This document shows, one piece after another, positions 15,948 through 23,726 of a stretch of 64,000 nucleotides of DNA. The stretch spans positions 8,122,001-8,186,000 of the forward strand of contig NZ_CP059399.1 in the NCBI RefSeq assembly GCF_013744875.1, read 5' to 3'. Numbering within the stretch: position 1 is the stretch's first letter; every line of letters begins with the position of its first letter. The notes beneath the pieces are model-generated. The model worked only from the letters and a program-made list of their open reading frames with translations. It searched no databases and was not told the DNA's origin. The translations under genes were made by a program, and so were the position numbers. The stretch comes from Nocardia huaxiensis. GTDB taxonomy: Bacteria; Actinomycetota; Actinomycetes; Mycobacteriales; Mycobacteriaceae.

Positions 15948-17096
15948 CTACTGGTCGAGTTCCTTGACCAGGGAGTCGACGACGGCGACGAGGTCGCCTT
16001 GCGCCGCGGCCGCCACGCGGCGCTGCCGCTGGTAGGAAGCCCCGCGCGCCGGAATGTCGGCCACCATGCGCAGTTCGTTCTCGCAGCCGAGCATTTTGGC
16101 GGTGGGTTCGAGGCGGTTGAGCAGATCGGTGAGGTCGTCGGTGACGAGACGCTCGTTGCTGTCGGCGTCGGTGATGATGATGGCGTCGAGGCCGTAGCGC
16201 GCCGCCCGCCACTTGTTCTCCTGGACATGCCACGGGGGTAGTGGAGTGGGCAGGGTTTCACCGGCTTCCACGCGGTGGTCGAGGTCGACCATGAGGCAGT
16301 GGATGAGGGCGACGATGGCGGAAAGTTCGGTGCGGGTGGGGGTTCCGTCGCAGATGCGGACCTCGATGGTGCCCCATTTGGGGGCGGGGCGGATGTCCCA
16401 GTGCATGCCGCCGAGTTGTTCGAAGACCCCGGTTTTCGTCTGATCGTGGACGTAGGACTCGAATTGGGTCCAGTTGTCGAACTGGAACGGGAGTCCGGCG
16501 GTGGGCAGCTGCTGGAACATGAGTGCGCGGTTGCTCGCGTATCCGGTGTCGACGCCGGCCCACATGGGTGAGGAGGCGGACAGTGCCAGCAGGTGCGGGT
16601 AGAACGGCAGCAGACCGTTCAGGATGGGAAAAACCTTGTCGGGGTGCGAGATTCCGACGTGGACGTGCACGCCCCAGATGAGCATCTGGCGTCCCCACCA
16701 CTGGGTGCGCTCGATGAGTTCGTCGTAGTGCGGGCTGCGGGTGAGCTGCTGGGTGGACCACTGCGCGAAGGGATGTGTTCCGGCGCAGAACAAGTCGACG
16801 CCGAGCGGGTCGGCGGCGCGGCGCACCGCGTCCATGGTGTCGTGCAGTTCGTCGACGACCTCGCCGACGCTGTCGTGCTTCCCGGACACGATCTCGACGG
16901 TGTTCTTCAGCAGCTCCTTGGTGATCTGCGGGGTGCCGTCCCAGGCGCGCAGATCACCGCAGGCTTCGAAAACCGCTGCGGCGGTGTTGGACAGGTCGCG
17001 CGTGTTCTTGTCGACCAGCGCGACTTCCCATTCCACGCCGAGCGTGGGCCGGGGCGAACTGTTGAAGAGGACCTTCGAAATGCCTGCCCCGGCCAT
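15948..17096 (-). CDS. Carboxylate-amine ligase, YbdK / glutamate-cysteine ligase family 2
   Basis: A 382-residue ATP-grasp-related enzyme of the GCS2 family, corresponding to mycobacterial Rv0433. Family signatures are the N-terminal TLGVEWEVALVDKNTRDL, the central WGVHVHVGISHPDKVF and the C-terminal HWDIRPAPKWGTIEVRICDG. E. coli YbdK has weak glutamate-cysteine ligase activity; actinomycetes make mycothiol rather than glutathione, so the true substrate is unknown. ATG start with AAGGTGAG seven bases upstream. The gene starts 15 bases after the sodC stop and is probably cotranscribed with it. Confidence 0.9.
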   Translation of the reverse strand: MAGAGISKVLFNSSPRPTLGVEWEVALVDKNTRDLSNTAAAVFEACGDLRAWDGTPQITKELLKNTVEIVSGKHDSVGEVVDELHDTMDAVRRAADPLGVDLFCAGTHPFAQWSTQQLTRSPHYDELIERTQWWGRQMLIWGVHVHVGISHPDKVFPILNGLLPFYPHLLALSASSPMWAGVDTGYASNRALMFQQLPTAGLPFQFDNWTQFESYVHDQTKTGVFEQLGGMHWDIRPAPKWGTIEVRICDGTPTRTELSAIVALIHCLMVDLDHRVEAGETLPTPLPPWHVQENKWRAARYGLDAIIITDADSNERLVTDDLTDLLNRLEPTAKMLGCENELRMVADIPARGASYQRQRRVAAAAQGDLVAVVDSLVKELDQ

Positions 17097-17111
17097 GGCT
17101 CACCTTGTGGG

Positions 17112-17804
17112 TTAGGAGATGACGCCGCAGGCCACCCGGCCGCCGGCGTCACCGGTCGCCTGAGTGTCGGCGTCCGGCCCGGTGGCGCCGCCGGGCTGGG
17201 AGTAGCGGCTCGGAATATTGCCGAAGTTGTCCGCGCCCGCGTGGATGATCAGGGCCTTGCCCTTGATTTCGTCCAGCGTCACGGCATCGGTGGTGGTGAC
17301 CAGCTTGGCGCTGCCGTCGGTGCGCACCTCGAGCGAGGTGAGATCGCCGCTGGCAGGGTGCTTCTGGGCGCCGACCTGGAGGTGGCCGCCCGCGGAGAGG
17401 AAGTCGCCGGGGTTGCCGCCGGTGGGAGCGACGGAGTTCGGCTTGCATTCGCCGACCTCGTGGATGTGCAGGCCGTGGAAGCCCGGGGTGAGGCCGTTGG
17501 CCTCGAGGGTGACCTCGAGGTGGCCGCCGACCTTGCCGAAGGTGGCCGTGCCGACCAGCTTGCCGTTGGAGTCCTTCAGCTGCGCGCTGACGGATTCGGT
17601 GGGCGGGTTGGTCATGCCCTGTTCGCCGCCGTGTCCGGTGGTGAAGCCGGCCGGCGCGGGGGAGCTCGTGAAGACAGGCGGGGTCGTCCCCTTGACGTCA
17701 CTCGATTCCTGGCTGTTCGAGCAGCCTGCGAGGCCGAGGGCCGCGACCGCGAGCAACGGGGTCACAGTCCGCCAGGACGGGCGACGAGTTGTGGACGGGG
17801 CCAT
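17112..17804 (-). CDS. sodC: Superoxide dismutase [Cu-Zn], lipoprotein form
   Basis: A 230-residue exported Cu/Zn superoxide dismutase. The signal peptide ends in a lipobox (ALGLAGC-SN), followed by a Ser/Thr/Pro linker. The catalytic barrel has the copper-binding HGLHIHEVG motif, the disulfide cysteine in EVGEC, a His-containing loop (AGGHLQVG, HPASGDL), IIHAGADNFGNIPSRY for metal binding, and the terminal GDAGGRVACGVI. It removes external superoxide, as M. tuberculosis SodC (Rv0432) does. It is in the same neighbourhood as in mycobacteria, beside the VirR-like gene and the YbdK-like ligase. Confidence 0.94.
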   Translation of the reverse strand: MAPSTTRRPSWRTVTPLLAVAALGLAGCSNSQESSDVKGTTPPVFTSSPAPAGFTTGHGGEQGMTNPPTESVSAQLKDSNGKLVGTATFGKVGGHLEVTLEANGLTPGFHGLHIHEVGECKPNSVAPTGGNPGDFLSAGGHLQVGAQKHPASGDLTSLEVRTDGSAKLVTTTDAVTLDEIKGKALIIHAGADNFGNIPSRYSQPGGATGPDADTQATGDAGGRVACGVIS

Positions 17805-17922
17805 TCGGAGAACTCCTTTACGAGTCCGATGTTAACGGGCAAGCCGAGTGAACATGGTTACTACTCGGTCAAGATGATGCCAGAGGCACAACCCCGTCAC
17901 GCGGAGGGGCTGTCCGGGGTGT

Positions 17923-18477
17923 TCACTGGCCCGCGAGAATCACGATCACGCCGGCCGGCGCGTCCTGGATTCCGGGGAACCGGGGTTCGGCGCCGCAACC
18001 GAGTTCATTGGCGATGGCCTGCGCCAGCGCTTGCTCTTTGGGTGAACTGCCGTAGTACACCGTGGTATTCGGGATCACTCCGCTGCTGTAGTTCGCGGAT
18101 TCAGTGACGTTGTACCCACTGGCGCTGAGTTGACCCGCGGTCTTGGCGGCGAGTCCGGCGATATTGCTGTTGTTGTAAACCCTTACGGGAACCGATTTGT
18201 CGACGCCGGCGGTGGTGGTGGGCGGTGTCGTGGTGGTGGGCGCGACGCTGGTGGAGGGCGGCGGCGTGGTGACCGGTGCGGTCGAAATCACCTGTGCCGC
18301 AGTGGTGGTCGTCACAGCAGCGGTGGTGGCGGTATCGGATTCACCCTGCGCGTCGGAGGAGTCCGAACTCGACAGGGACATCGCTCCCAGCCCGGCGAAT
18401 ACGATGGCCAGGGCGATGAGGACCATCGCCAGCGCACGCAGCGGCGGGCCCCCGGACGGCGAATTCGGATTGCTCAC
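17923..18477 (-). CDS. virR: LytR C-terminal domain protein, VirR-like
   Basis: A 184-residue membrane-anchored protein. A short cytosolic N-terminus is followed by one transmembrane helix (ALAMVLIALAIVFAGLGAM), a long Ser/Thr/Pro-rich linker (TTAAVTTTTAAQVISTAPVT), and a LytR_C domain (VPVRVYNNSNIAGLAAKTAG, ATGYNV-like SASGYNVTES, TTVYYGSSPKEQALAQAIAN). M. tuberculosis VirR (Rv0431) has this layout and controls membrane vesicle release and cell-envelope integrity. I start at GTG 18477; the frame is open upstream but would run into the DUF3263 gene. Neighbours match mycobacteria, which supports the symbol. Confidence 0.85.
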   Translation of the reverse strand: MSNPNSPSGGPPLRALAMVLIALAIVFAGLGAMSLSSSDSSDAQGESDTATTAAVTTTTAAQVISTAPVTTPPPSTSVAPTTTTPPTTTAGVDKSVPVRVYNNSNIAGLAAKTAGQLSASGYNVTESANYSSGVIPNTTVYYGSSPKEQALAQAIANELGCGAEPRFPGIQDAPAGVIVILAGQ

Positions 18478-18494
18478 GGGCTCGAGCCTACTGC

Positions 18495-18833
18495 TCACAC
18501 TTGGAATCCGAGACGACGTGCGGCCCTGGTCTTCTGGCGGCTGGCGCGCAGGCGGCGCAGGCGCTTGACGAGCATGGGGTCGGCGGCCAGCGCCTCGGGC
18601 TTGTCGACGACGGCGTTGAGGACCTGGTAGTAGCGCGTGGGCGACAGATCGAACAGCTCGCGGATGGCTTCTTCCTTGGCGCCGGCGTACTTCCACCATT
18701 TGCGCTCGAAGTCGAGGATGTCCAGCTCACGGCGGGAGAGGCCGTGTGCGCCGTCTTCCGCGGGGGCCGTGACGCTCGCGTCGGCTGGGCCGTCCTCGCT
18801 TGCGGAAATATCCCGTGCCGCTGCGCTGTCCAT
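18495..18833 (-). CDS. DUF3263 helix-turn-helix protein
   Basis: A 112-residue protein whose core matches DUF3263 (SRRELDILDFERKWWKYAGA, EEAIRELFDLSPTRYYQVLN, DKPEALAADPMLVKRLRRLR). The central segment reads like a DNA-binding helix-turn-helix, and the C-terminus is basic (RQKTRAARRLGFQV). It corresponds to Rv0430, always next to virR in mycobacteria, and is 17 bases upstream of it here. The role is unknown; a regulator is likely from the fold only. It is divergent from def across a 228-base region. Confidence 0.88.
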   Translation of the reverse strand: MDSAAARDISASEDGPADASVTAPAEDGAHGLSRRELDILDFERKWWKYAGAKEEAIRELFDLSPTRYYQVLNAVVDKPEALAADPMLVKRLRRLRASRQKTRAARRLGFQV

Positions 18834-19061
18834 AGTGCTCCTCGCCGAGTTGGAACCAGACGATGATGGTGCTTGTGCGTCCGCCGATCATTCAACCACG
18901 CGCGGGAGACTTCCCGACGCGTACCGCTCGGCGTGTTTCGATGATCCGACTCGGCGTGTCGCCGCTGGATCCAAACGTCCGGTTTACGTGAAAAGTGTGC
19001 CTGGTGACACTGGCAACGGGCAGCCGACCGCCGCCCGCAACCACCCAGTAGGCTCTTGACC

Positions 19062-19658
19062 ATGGCTATTCTCCCGATCGTCATCGTCGGCGACCCGGTT
19101 CTGCACAACCCGACGAATCCCGTGACGGACTCCCCGGAGTCGGAGAAGCTGGCGACACTGATCGCGGACATGTACGAAACCATGGACGCCGCACACGGAG
19201 TCGGCCTGGCCGCCAATCAGGTCGGGGTGGCGCTGCGCCTGTTCGTCTACGACTGCCCCGACGAACAGCCCGACGGCAGCATGGTGCGCCGCCGCGGCTG
19301 CGTGATCAATCCGGTGCTGGAAACCTCGAAGATTCCCGAGACCATGCCCGATCCGGACGACGACGAAGAGGGCTGTCTATCGGTCCCGGGCGAGCAGTAC
19401 CCGACCGGCCGCGCCGACTGGGCGCGGGTCACCGGCACCGACGAGCACGGGAATGCGGTCGATATCGAGGGCAACGGCTTCTTCGCCCGCATGCTCCAGC
19501 ACGAGACCGGGCACCTCGACGGCTTCCTGTACACCGATGTGCTGGTGGGCCGCAATGCCCGCGCCGCCAAGAAGGCCATCAAGCGCAACGGCTGGGGCAC
19601 ACCGGGTTTGAGCTGGGTGCCGGGCACGGTCCCGGATCCGTTCGGGCATGACGACTGA
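19062..19658 (+). CDS. def: Peptide deformylase
   Basis: A 198-residue metalloenzyme that removes the formyl group from nascent N-terminal methionine. All three motifs are present: [19 protein letters not shown] (metal-binding Cys) and QHETGHLDG (HExxH). The chain has the acidic insert [10 protein letters not shown] seen in actinobacterial enzymes and a basic tail. ATG 19062 follows a TAGGCT -10-like box at 19050-19055 with no Shine-Dalgarno, so the message is probably leaderless; a TTG two codons upstream is less likely. The 3' end overlaps the GNAT gene by 11 bases. Confidence 0.95.
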   Translation: MAILPIVIVGDPVLHNPTNPVTDSPESEKLATLIADMYETMDAAHGVGLAANQVGVALRLFVYDCPDEQPDGSMVRRRGCVINPVLETSKIPETMPDPDDDEEGCLSVPGEQYPTGRADWARVTGTDEHGNAVDIEGNGFFARMLQHETGHLDGFLYTDVLVGRNARAAKKAIKRNGWGTPGLSWVPGTVPDPFGHDD

Positions 19659-20619
19659 CCCCGACGAGACCAGCGGTGCGGCGCTGCCGCCGATCGGACG
19701 CCGGGTGGTGGTGCGCTACCGCCTGCCCGAGGGCTATCCGCAACCGCTGACCGATGTGATCGGCGAACTGGTGGCCACCGATCCGCTCACCGTGCGCACC
19801 GCCGACGGCCAGGTGGTGTCGGTGGCCCGCGATCGGGTGGTGGCGTGGAAGGCGCTGGGGCCCCGGCCGATTCGCACCAGTGAGATCCGCGCCCTGGAGG
19901 CCGCGGCCGCCGACGGCTGGCCGGGCACCCAGCGCGCCTGGATCGACGGCTGGCTGCTGCGCGCCGGCGCGGGCTACACCGGTCGCGCCAATTCCGCTGT
20001 GCCGCTGGGCGGTTCGGAGGGTCCGGCGCTGGCCACCGGCGACACCCTGCACCGCATCGGCGAGTGGTACACCGCGCACGGCCTGCCGCTGCAACTACTG
20101 CTGCCGGACCGGCTCGCGCCGGTGCCGCAGGGCTGGCGCACCTGGAACGAAACCCTGGTGCTGGCAGCGGAAATCGAGAGTCTGCCGCTGCCGGAGGGCC
20201 CGCCCATGGTGCGGTTCGCCGCCGAGCCCGACGGCGCGTGGCTGTCGCTGCACCGGCATCGCGGCGGGGACACCGAGATCGGTTCGACGCCGGTCGTCGA
20301 GGTGCTCACCGCCGTGCGCGACGGCGAATTGGCGTTCGCCACAGTGGGTTTGCCGACGCCGCTGGCCATCGGCCGGGCCGCCGTCACCACCGCGCCGGAC
20401 GGCCGCCGCTGGGTCGGGCTGACCTGCGTCGCGGTCGCGACCGGGCATCGCCGGCACGGGCTGGGCTCGCTGCTGTGCGCGGAGATGGTCCGCTGGGGGC
20501 GCTCGCGCGGTGCGACGCATGCCTATGTGCAGGTGGAGGCGGGCAACGAGGCGGCGGTGGGGCTGTATCGGGAGATGGGTTTCCTCGACCACCACAGTTA
20601 CCGCTACGCGGCCCCGTGA
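19648..20619 (+). CDS. GNAT acetyltransferase with N-terminal SH3-like domain
   Basis: A 323-residue protein like mycobacterial Rv0428c. Residues 10-70 form a small SH3-like barrel ([40 protein letters not shown]). A central domain follows, then a C-terminal GNAT domain with acetyl-CoA binding motif A ([20 protein letters not shown]) and the terminal strand/helix ([20 protein letters not shown]). The acceptor is unknown. It overlaps def by 11 bases, so the two are cotranscribed, and xthA follows after 45 bases. Confidence 0.9.
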   Translation: MTTDPDETSGAALPPIGRRVVVRYRLPEGYPQPLTDVIGELVATDPLTVRTADGQVVSVARDRVVAWKALGPRPIRTSEIRALEAAAADGWPGTQRAWIDGWLLRAGAGYTGRANSAVPLGGSEGPALATGDTLHRIGEWYTAHGLPLQLLLPDRLAPVPQGWRTWNETLVLAAEIESLPLPEGPPMVRFAAEPDGAWLSLHRHRGGDTEIGSTPVVEVLTAVRDGELAFATVGLPTPLAIGRAAVTTAPDGRRWVGLTCVAVATGHRRHGLGSLLCAEMVRWGRSRGATHAYVQVEAGNEAAVGLYREMGFLDHHSYRYAAP

Positions 20620-20664
20620 CCGGGCTTCGTGTCCTGAATACCGCTGATTCCGAAAGGTTTTCCC

Positions 20665-21480
20665 GTGCGTCTCGCGACCTGGAACGTGAATTCGATTCGC
20701 ACCCGGCAGGATCGGGTGCTCGCCTGGCTGGACCGCGCCGATATCGACGTGCTGGCCATGCAGGAGACCAAGTGCAAGGACGAGCAGTTCCCGTTCGAGG
20801 CTTTCGAGGCGGCGGGCTACGAGGTCGCGCATGTGGGGCACAGCCAGTGGAACGGGGTGGCCATCGCCTCACGGGTGGGTCTCGAGGCTGTCGAGGTGGC
20901 CTTCCCGGAGCAGCCCGGATTCGACAAGAACGCCGGTGACACACTGCTGAGCACGCCGGTCGTGGAGGCTCGGGCGCTGGGCGCGACGTGTGGCGGCGTG
21001 CGGGTGTGGAGCCTGTACGTACCCAACGGCCGCGCGCTGGCCGATCCGCACTACACCTACAAGCTGGAATGGCTGGCGGCCCTGCGCACCGCGGGCACCG
21101 ACTGGCTGGCGCAGGACCCGGACGCACAGATCGCACTGGTGGGTGACTGGAATATCGCCCCCACCGACGACGACGTCTGGTCGCCGGAGTTCTTCGAGGG
21201 CAAAACCCATGTCTCCCAACCGGAACGGGACGCCTTCACCGCCTTCGAGAAGACCGGTTTCACCGATGTCATGCGCCCGCTGCACCCGGGCCCCGGCGTC
21301 TACACCTACTGGGATTACACGCAGCTCCGTTTCCCTCGCAAGGAGGGCATGCGCATCGATTTCATCCTCGGCTCCCCCGCCCTGGCGGCCCGCGTGACCG
21401 ACGCCAATGTCGACCGCGAGGAGCGTAAAGGCAAGGGCGCTAGCGACCACGCACCGGTGGTGGCGGTCCTCGCGGACTGA
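20665..21480 (+). CDS. xthA: Exodeoxyribonuclease III (AP endonuclease)
   Basis: A 271-residue endonuclease/exonuclease/phosphatase-fold enzyme for base-excision repair. Catalytic motifs: WNVNSIRTRQ, MQETKCKD (metal-binding Glu), VWSLYVPNGR, LVGDWNIAPTDDDVW (Asp/Asn), and the terminal SDHAPVVAVL with the catalytic Asp-His pair. Length is normal for the family. GTG start in the usual place relative to homologues. It is the last gene of the def-GNAT-xthA group, which keeps the mycobacterial order (Rv0429c-Rv0427c). Confidence 0.95.
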   Translation: MRLATWNVNSIRTRQDRVLAWLDRADIDVLAMQETKCKDEQFPFEAFEAAGYEVAHVGHSQWNGVAIASRVGLEAVEVAFPEQPGFDKNAGDTLLSTPVVEARALGATCGGVRVWSLYVPNGRALADPHYTYKLEWLAALRTAGTDWLAQDPDAQIALVGDWNIAPTDDDVWSPEFFEGKTHVSQPERDAFTAFEKTGFTDVMRPLHPGPGVYTYWDYTQLRFPRKEGMRIDFILGSPALAARVTDANVDREERKGKGASDHAPVVAVLAD

Positions 21481-21506
21481 GTCCGATCGGTCCTTTCGTT
21501 TTCCCG

Positions 21507-21538
21507 TTGACAGACAAAGCTAATACCATTAGCTTTGT
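21507..21538 (+). promoter_or_regulatory. Promoter with overlapping palindromic TetR-type operator
   Basis: A consensus -35 box TTGACA is at 21507-21512; 17 bases later TAGCTT (21530-21535) can serve as -10. Overlapping both, ACAAAGCTAAT (21514-21524) and ATTAGCTTTGT (21528-21538) are perfect inverted arms separated by three bases. A repressor bound here would block RNA polymerase directly. The operon downstream ends in a TetR gene, the obvious candidate for autoregulation. Confidence 0.8.
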
Positions 21539-21576
21539 GGCTACACGAGTTAGCCGCAAAGCTTCAGGAGTTCGAC

Positions 21577-22428
21577 ATGACCGAGTACCTCGCCCTCGAC
21601 GGTGGACAGATCGCCTACGAGGTGGCCGGAACCGGCCCGCTGGTGGTGCTCTCGCACGGCATCGGCGACCACCGCCAGGTCTTCCGTTTCCTCGCCCCGC
21701 AGCTGGTGGCGGCGGGCTATCGCGTCGCCTCCGCCGATATGCGCGGCCACGGCGAATCCAGCATGAACTGGACCTCGCACGATGGCAGCCAAGCGATTTC
21801 GCGCACCGATGTGGCGGGCGATCTGCTGGCCCTCATCCGCCACCTCGGCGGCCCGGCCGTCATCATCGGCCACTCGCTGTCCGGCGGCGCGGCCACCATC
21901 GCCGCCGCGCAGTCCCCCGACCTGGTCACGGGCGTCATCGAACTCGGCCCCTTCACCAAGACGCAGAAGCTCGCCATGGGCGCGTTCTTCACGAACAAGC
22001 GCTACAGCAAGGGCATGACGCGACTGCTGGGCACGATGATCTTCAAGAGCCTCGGCATCTGGATGAAGTACCTGGATGTCGCCTATCCGATCAAGCCCGC
22101 CGACTACCCGGAGTACATGGCCGCACTCTCGGAAAAGCTCCAGGAGCCCGGCCGTTTCGCGGAATTCATGAAGACCGGCAAGTCGACTCCGGCCGACGCC
22201 GAAGCGCAGCTGCCCAATCTGCACCGCCCGGCCCTGATCATCATGGGCGCCCTGGATCCCGACTTCGCCGACCCGTTGGCCGAGGCCGAGGCCGCCGTCG
22301 CGCTCATGCCCGCGGGCATCGGCAGCGTGGCTCTCGTCGAGGGCGCGGGCCACTACCCACACGCCGAAAACCCGGACCGGGTGGCCGAATTGACGCTGGC
22401 TTTCCTGAAGGAGCACGCGGTTGCCTAG
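21577..22428 (+). CDS. Alpha/beta hydrolase
   Basis: A 283-residue alpha/beta-hydrolase. Oxyanion motif VVLSHGIGDHRQVF, nucleophile elbow GHSLSGGAAT (Ser), acid residue in IIMGALDPDFADP and the final His in GAGHYPHAENP make a complete Ser-Asp-His set. The middle part resembles small-molecule esterases or haloperoxidase-like hydrolases; the substrate is unknown. ATG with CAGGAG upstream. It is the first gene of a two-gene operon with a TetR regulator, whose TTG start overlaps its stop region by eight bases, behind a clear palindromic operator. Confidence 0.88.
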   Translation: MTEYLALDGGQIAYEVAGTGPLVVLSHGIGDHRQVFRFLAPQLVAAGYRVASADMRGHGESSMNWTSHDGSQAISRTDVAGDLLALIRHLGGPAVIIGHSLSGGAATIAAAQSPDLVTGVIELGPFTKTQKLAMGAFFTNKRYSKGMTRLLGTMIFKSLGIWMKYLDVAYPIKPADYPEYMAALSEKLQEPGRFAEFMKTGKSTPADAEAQLPNLHRPALIIMGALDPDFADPLAEAEAAVALMPAGIGSVALVEGAGHYPHAENPDRVAELTLAFLKEHAVA

Positions 22429-22993
22429 GGCGGGGCTCAGCAAGGCGGAGGTGATCCGGGCGGGCGCGGAGCTGGCCGACGAGGCCGGTTACGACAAGCT
22501 CGCCATGGCCCCGCTGGCGCAGCGGCTGGGCGTGAAGACCCCCTCGCTGTACAAGCATGTGGCGAGCCTGGCCGACCTGCAGCACGGTATCGCGACGCTG
22601 GCGCTCACCGAGCTGGACCGCGCGACTCGCGATGCCATGCACGGACTTTCGGGCCGGGCGGCACTGGAAGCCTTCGCCCGCTCCTTCCGCGCCTACGTGC
22701 TCGGCCACCCCGGCCGCTACGCCGCCACCATCGGGGCCGCCCCGGCCGACGCGGACGATCCGATGCGGGAAACCAGTGCGCGCATGGTGGATTCGATGGT
22801 GGTGGTGCTGCGCGGCTACGGCATCCCGGACGACGAGATGGATCATGCCCTGCGCACGCTGCGCACCATGATCCACGGGTTCGCCACCTTGCAGGCGAGC
22901 GACGGTTTCCAGTGGACCGGAGATCCCGAGGTCAGTTTCGAGTGGATGCTCCGCTTCATGGACAGCGGCTTGCGCGCACAGCTGAAAAGCTAA
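22421..22993 (+). CDS. TetR/AcrR family regulator (WHG-type C-terminal domain)
   Basis: A 190-residue repressor. The N-terminal helix-turn-helix (SKAEVIRAGAELADEAGYDK, LAMAPLAQRLGVKTPSLYKH) is typical of TetR proteins. The C-terminal region has the Trp-His-Gly-type signature RTMIHGFATLQASDGF of the WHG group. TTG start inside the end of the hydrolase gene, so translation is coupled. It probably represses its own operon through the inverted repeat at 21514-21538. Its stop overlaps the stop of the convergent membrane protein gene. Confidence 0.88.
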   Translation: MPRAGLSKAEVIRAGAELADEAGYDKLAMAPLAQRLGVKTPSLYKHVASLADLQHGIATLALTELDRATRDAMHGLSGRAALEAFARSFRAYVLGHPGRYAATIGAAPADADDPMRETSARMVDSMVVVLRGYGIPDDEMDHALRTLRTMIHGFATLQASDGFQWTGDPEVSFEWMLRFMDSGLRAQLKS

Positions 22994-23628
22994 GCGGGAC
23001 GGGTTTTTATGGCGTCCCGGGATATGAAGACGTCATAGTTGCCCGCCGTGGCGATGACCGCGTTGCCGTAGGCGGAGCGCACGAACGGCTTGGTGTACCA
23101 GGACTCCGACTTCATATCGTCGAAGAAGTCGCCGTCGCCGCCATTGAGGAAGATGTGATTCTGCTTGGTGGCGATGCCGTCCAGCCGCTGCCCGTAGAGC
23201 CGGGTGATCTTGTATCCGGAGTTGAACCCGAGGGCGTTGACCCAGGGTTCCAGCTCCACGATATTGGCCTGCAGCACCCACAGGTCGCCTTCGACCTTGT
23301 AGTTGAGCTTCTGTTCGTCGTGGCTCTTGTCGCCGAAGAGCGTGAGTTCGACGTCGAGCATATGTTCTTGTCCCGCAATGGGAGTGGCGACGATGTGCGC
23401 CGCCTTCACCTCCCCGGTCAAACCGAGGAAAGCCTGTAGCAGCGTGGTGATCCAGAGGATCACCACCGCCACCAGAACCAGCGAGACAGCGGCCATGCCA
23501 CGCCCGGCGATGACCCGCCATCCCACTTTGCGCGCCTTGAGTACAGCCGTGACCAGCAGCGCCAGCGCGATAACGCCGAGCGCTATCAGCACCACCTGGA
23601 TCCAGCCGAATGTCACCGGGAAAACCAT
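22990..23628 (-). CDS. Membrane-anchored protein of unknown function
   Basis: A 212-residue protein with two N-terminal transmembrane helices (about residues 8-30 and 45-68) and a soluble domain of about 140 residues outside them. The domain is rich in beta-like segments (HMLDVELTLFGDKSHDEQKL, YKVEGDLWVLQANIVELEPW) and has conserved-looking aromatic residues, but no motif I recognise. ATG start; the four-base stop overlap with the TetR gene is convergent. No partner gene suggests its role. Confidence 0.7.
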   Translation of the reverse strand: MVFPVTFGWIQVVLIALGVIALALLVTAVLKARKVGWRVIAGRGMAAVSLVLVAVVILWITTLLQAFLGLTGEVKAAHIVATPIAGQEHMLDVELTLFGDKSHDEQKLNYKVEGDLWVLQANIVELEPWVNALGFNSGYKITRLYGQRLDGIATKQNHIFLNGGDGDFFDDMKSESWYTKPFVRSAYGNAVIATAGNYDVFISRDAIKTRPA

Positions 23629-23690
23629 GCGGTAGTTGTACCCGGTGTGACCTGTACAACACCGCAGGTCGCGGCCTCGCCGGGCGTGTC

Positions 23691-23722
23691 ATACCGGCGT
23701 GCCCCTACGGACACGCCGGTAT
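23691..23722 (-). terminator. Stem-loop after the FadE5-type gene
   Basis: ATACCGGCGTG (23691-23701) and CACGCCGGTAT (23712-23722) pair perfectly over 11 bases with a ten-base loop. It begins five bases after the stop of the minus-strand acyl-CoA dehydrogenase gene and is placed to end that transcript. Confidence 0.75.
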
Positions 23723-23726
23723 CGAA

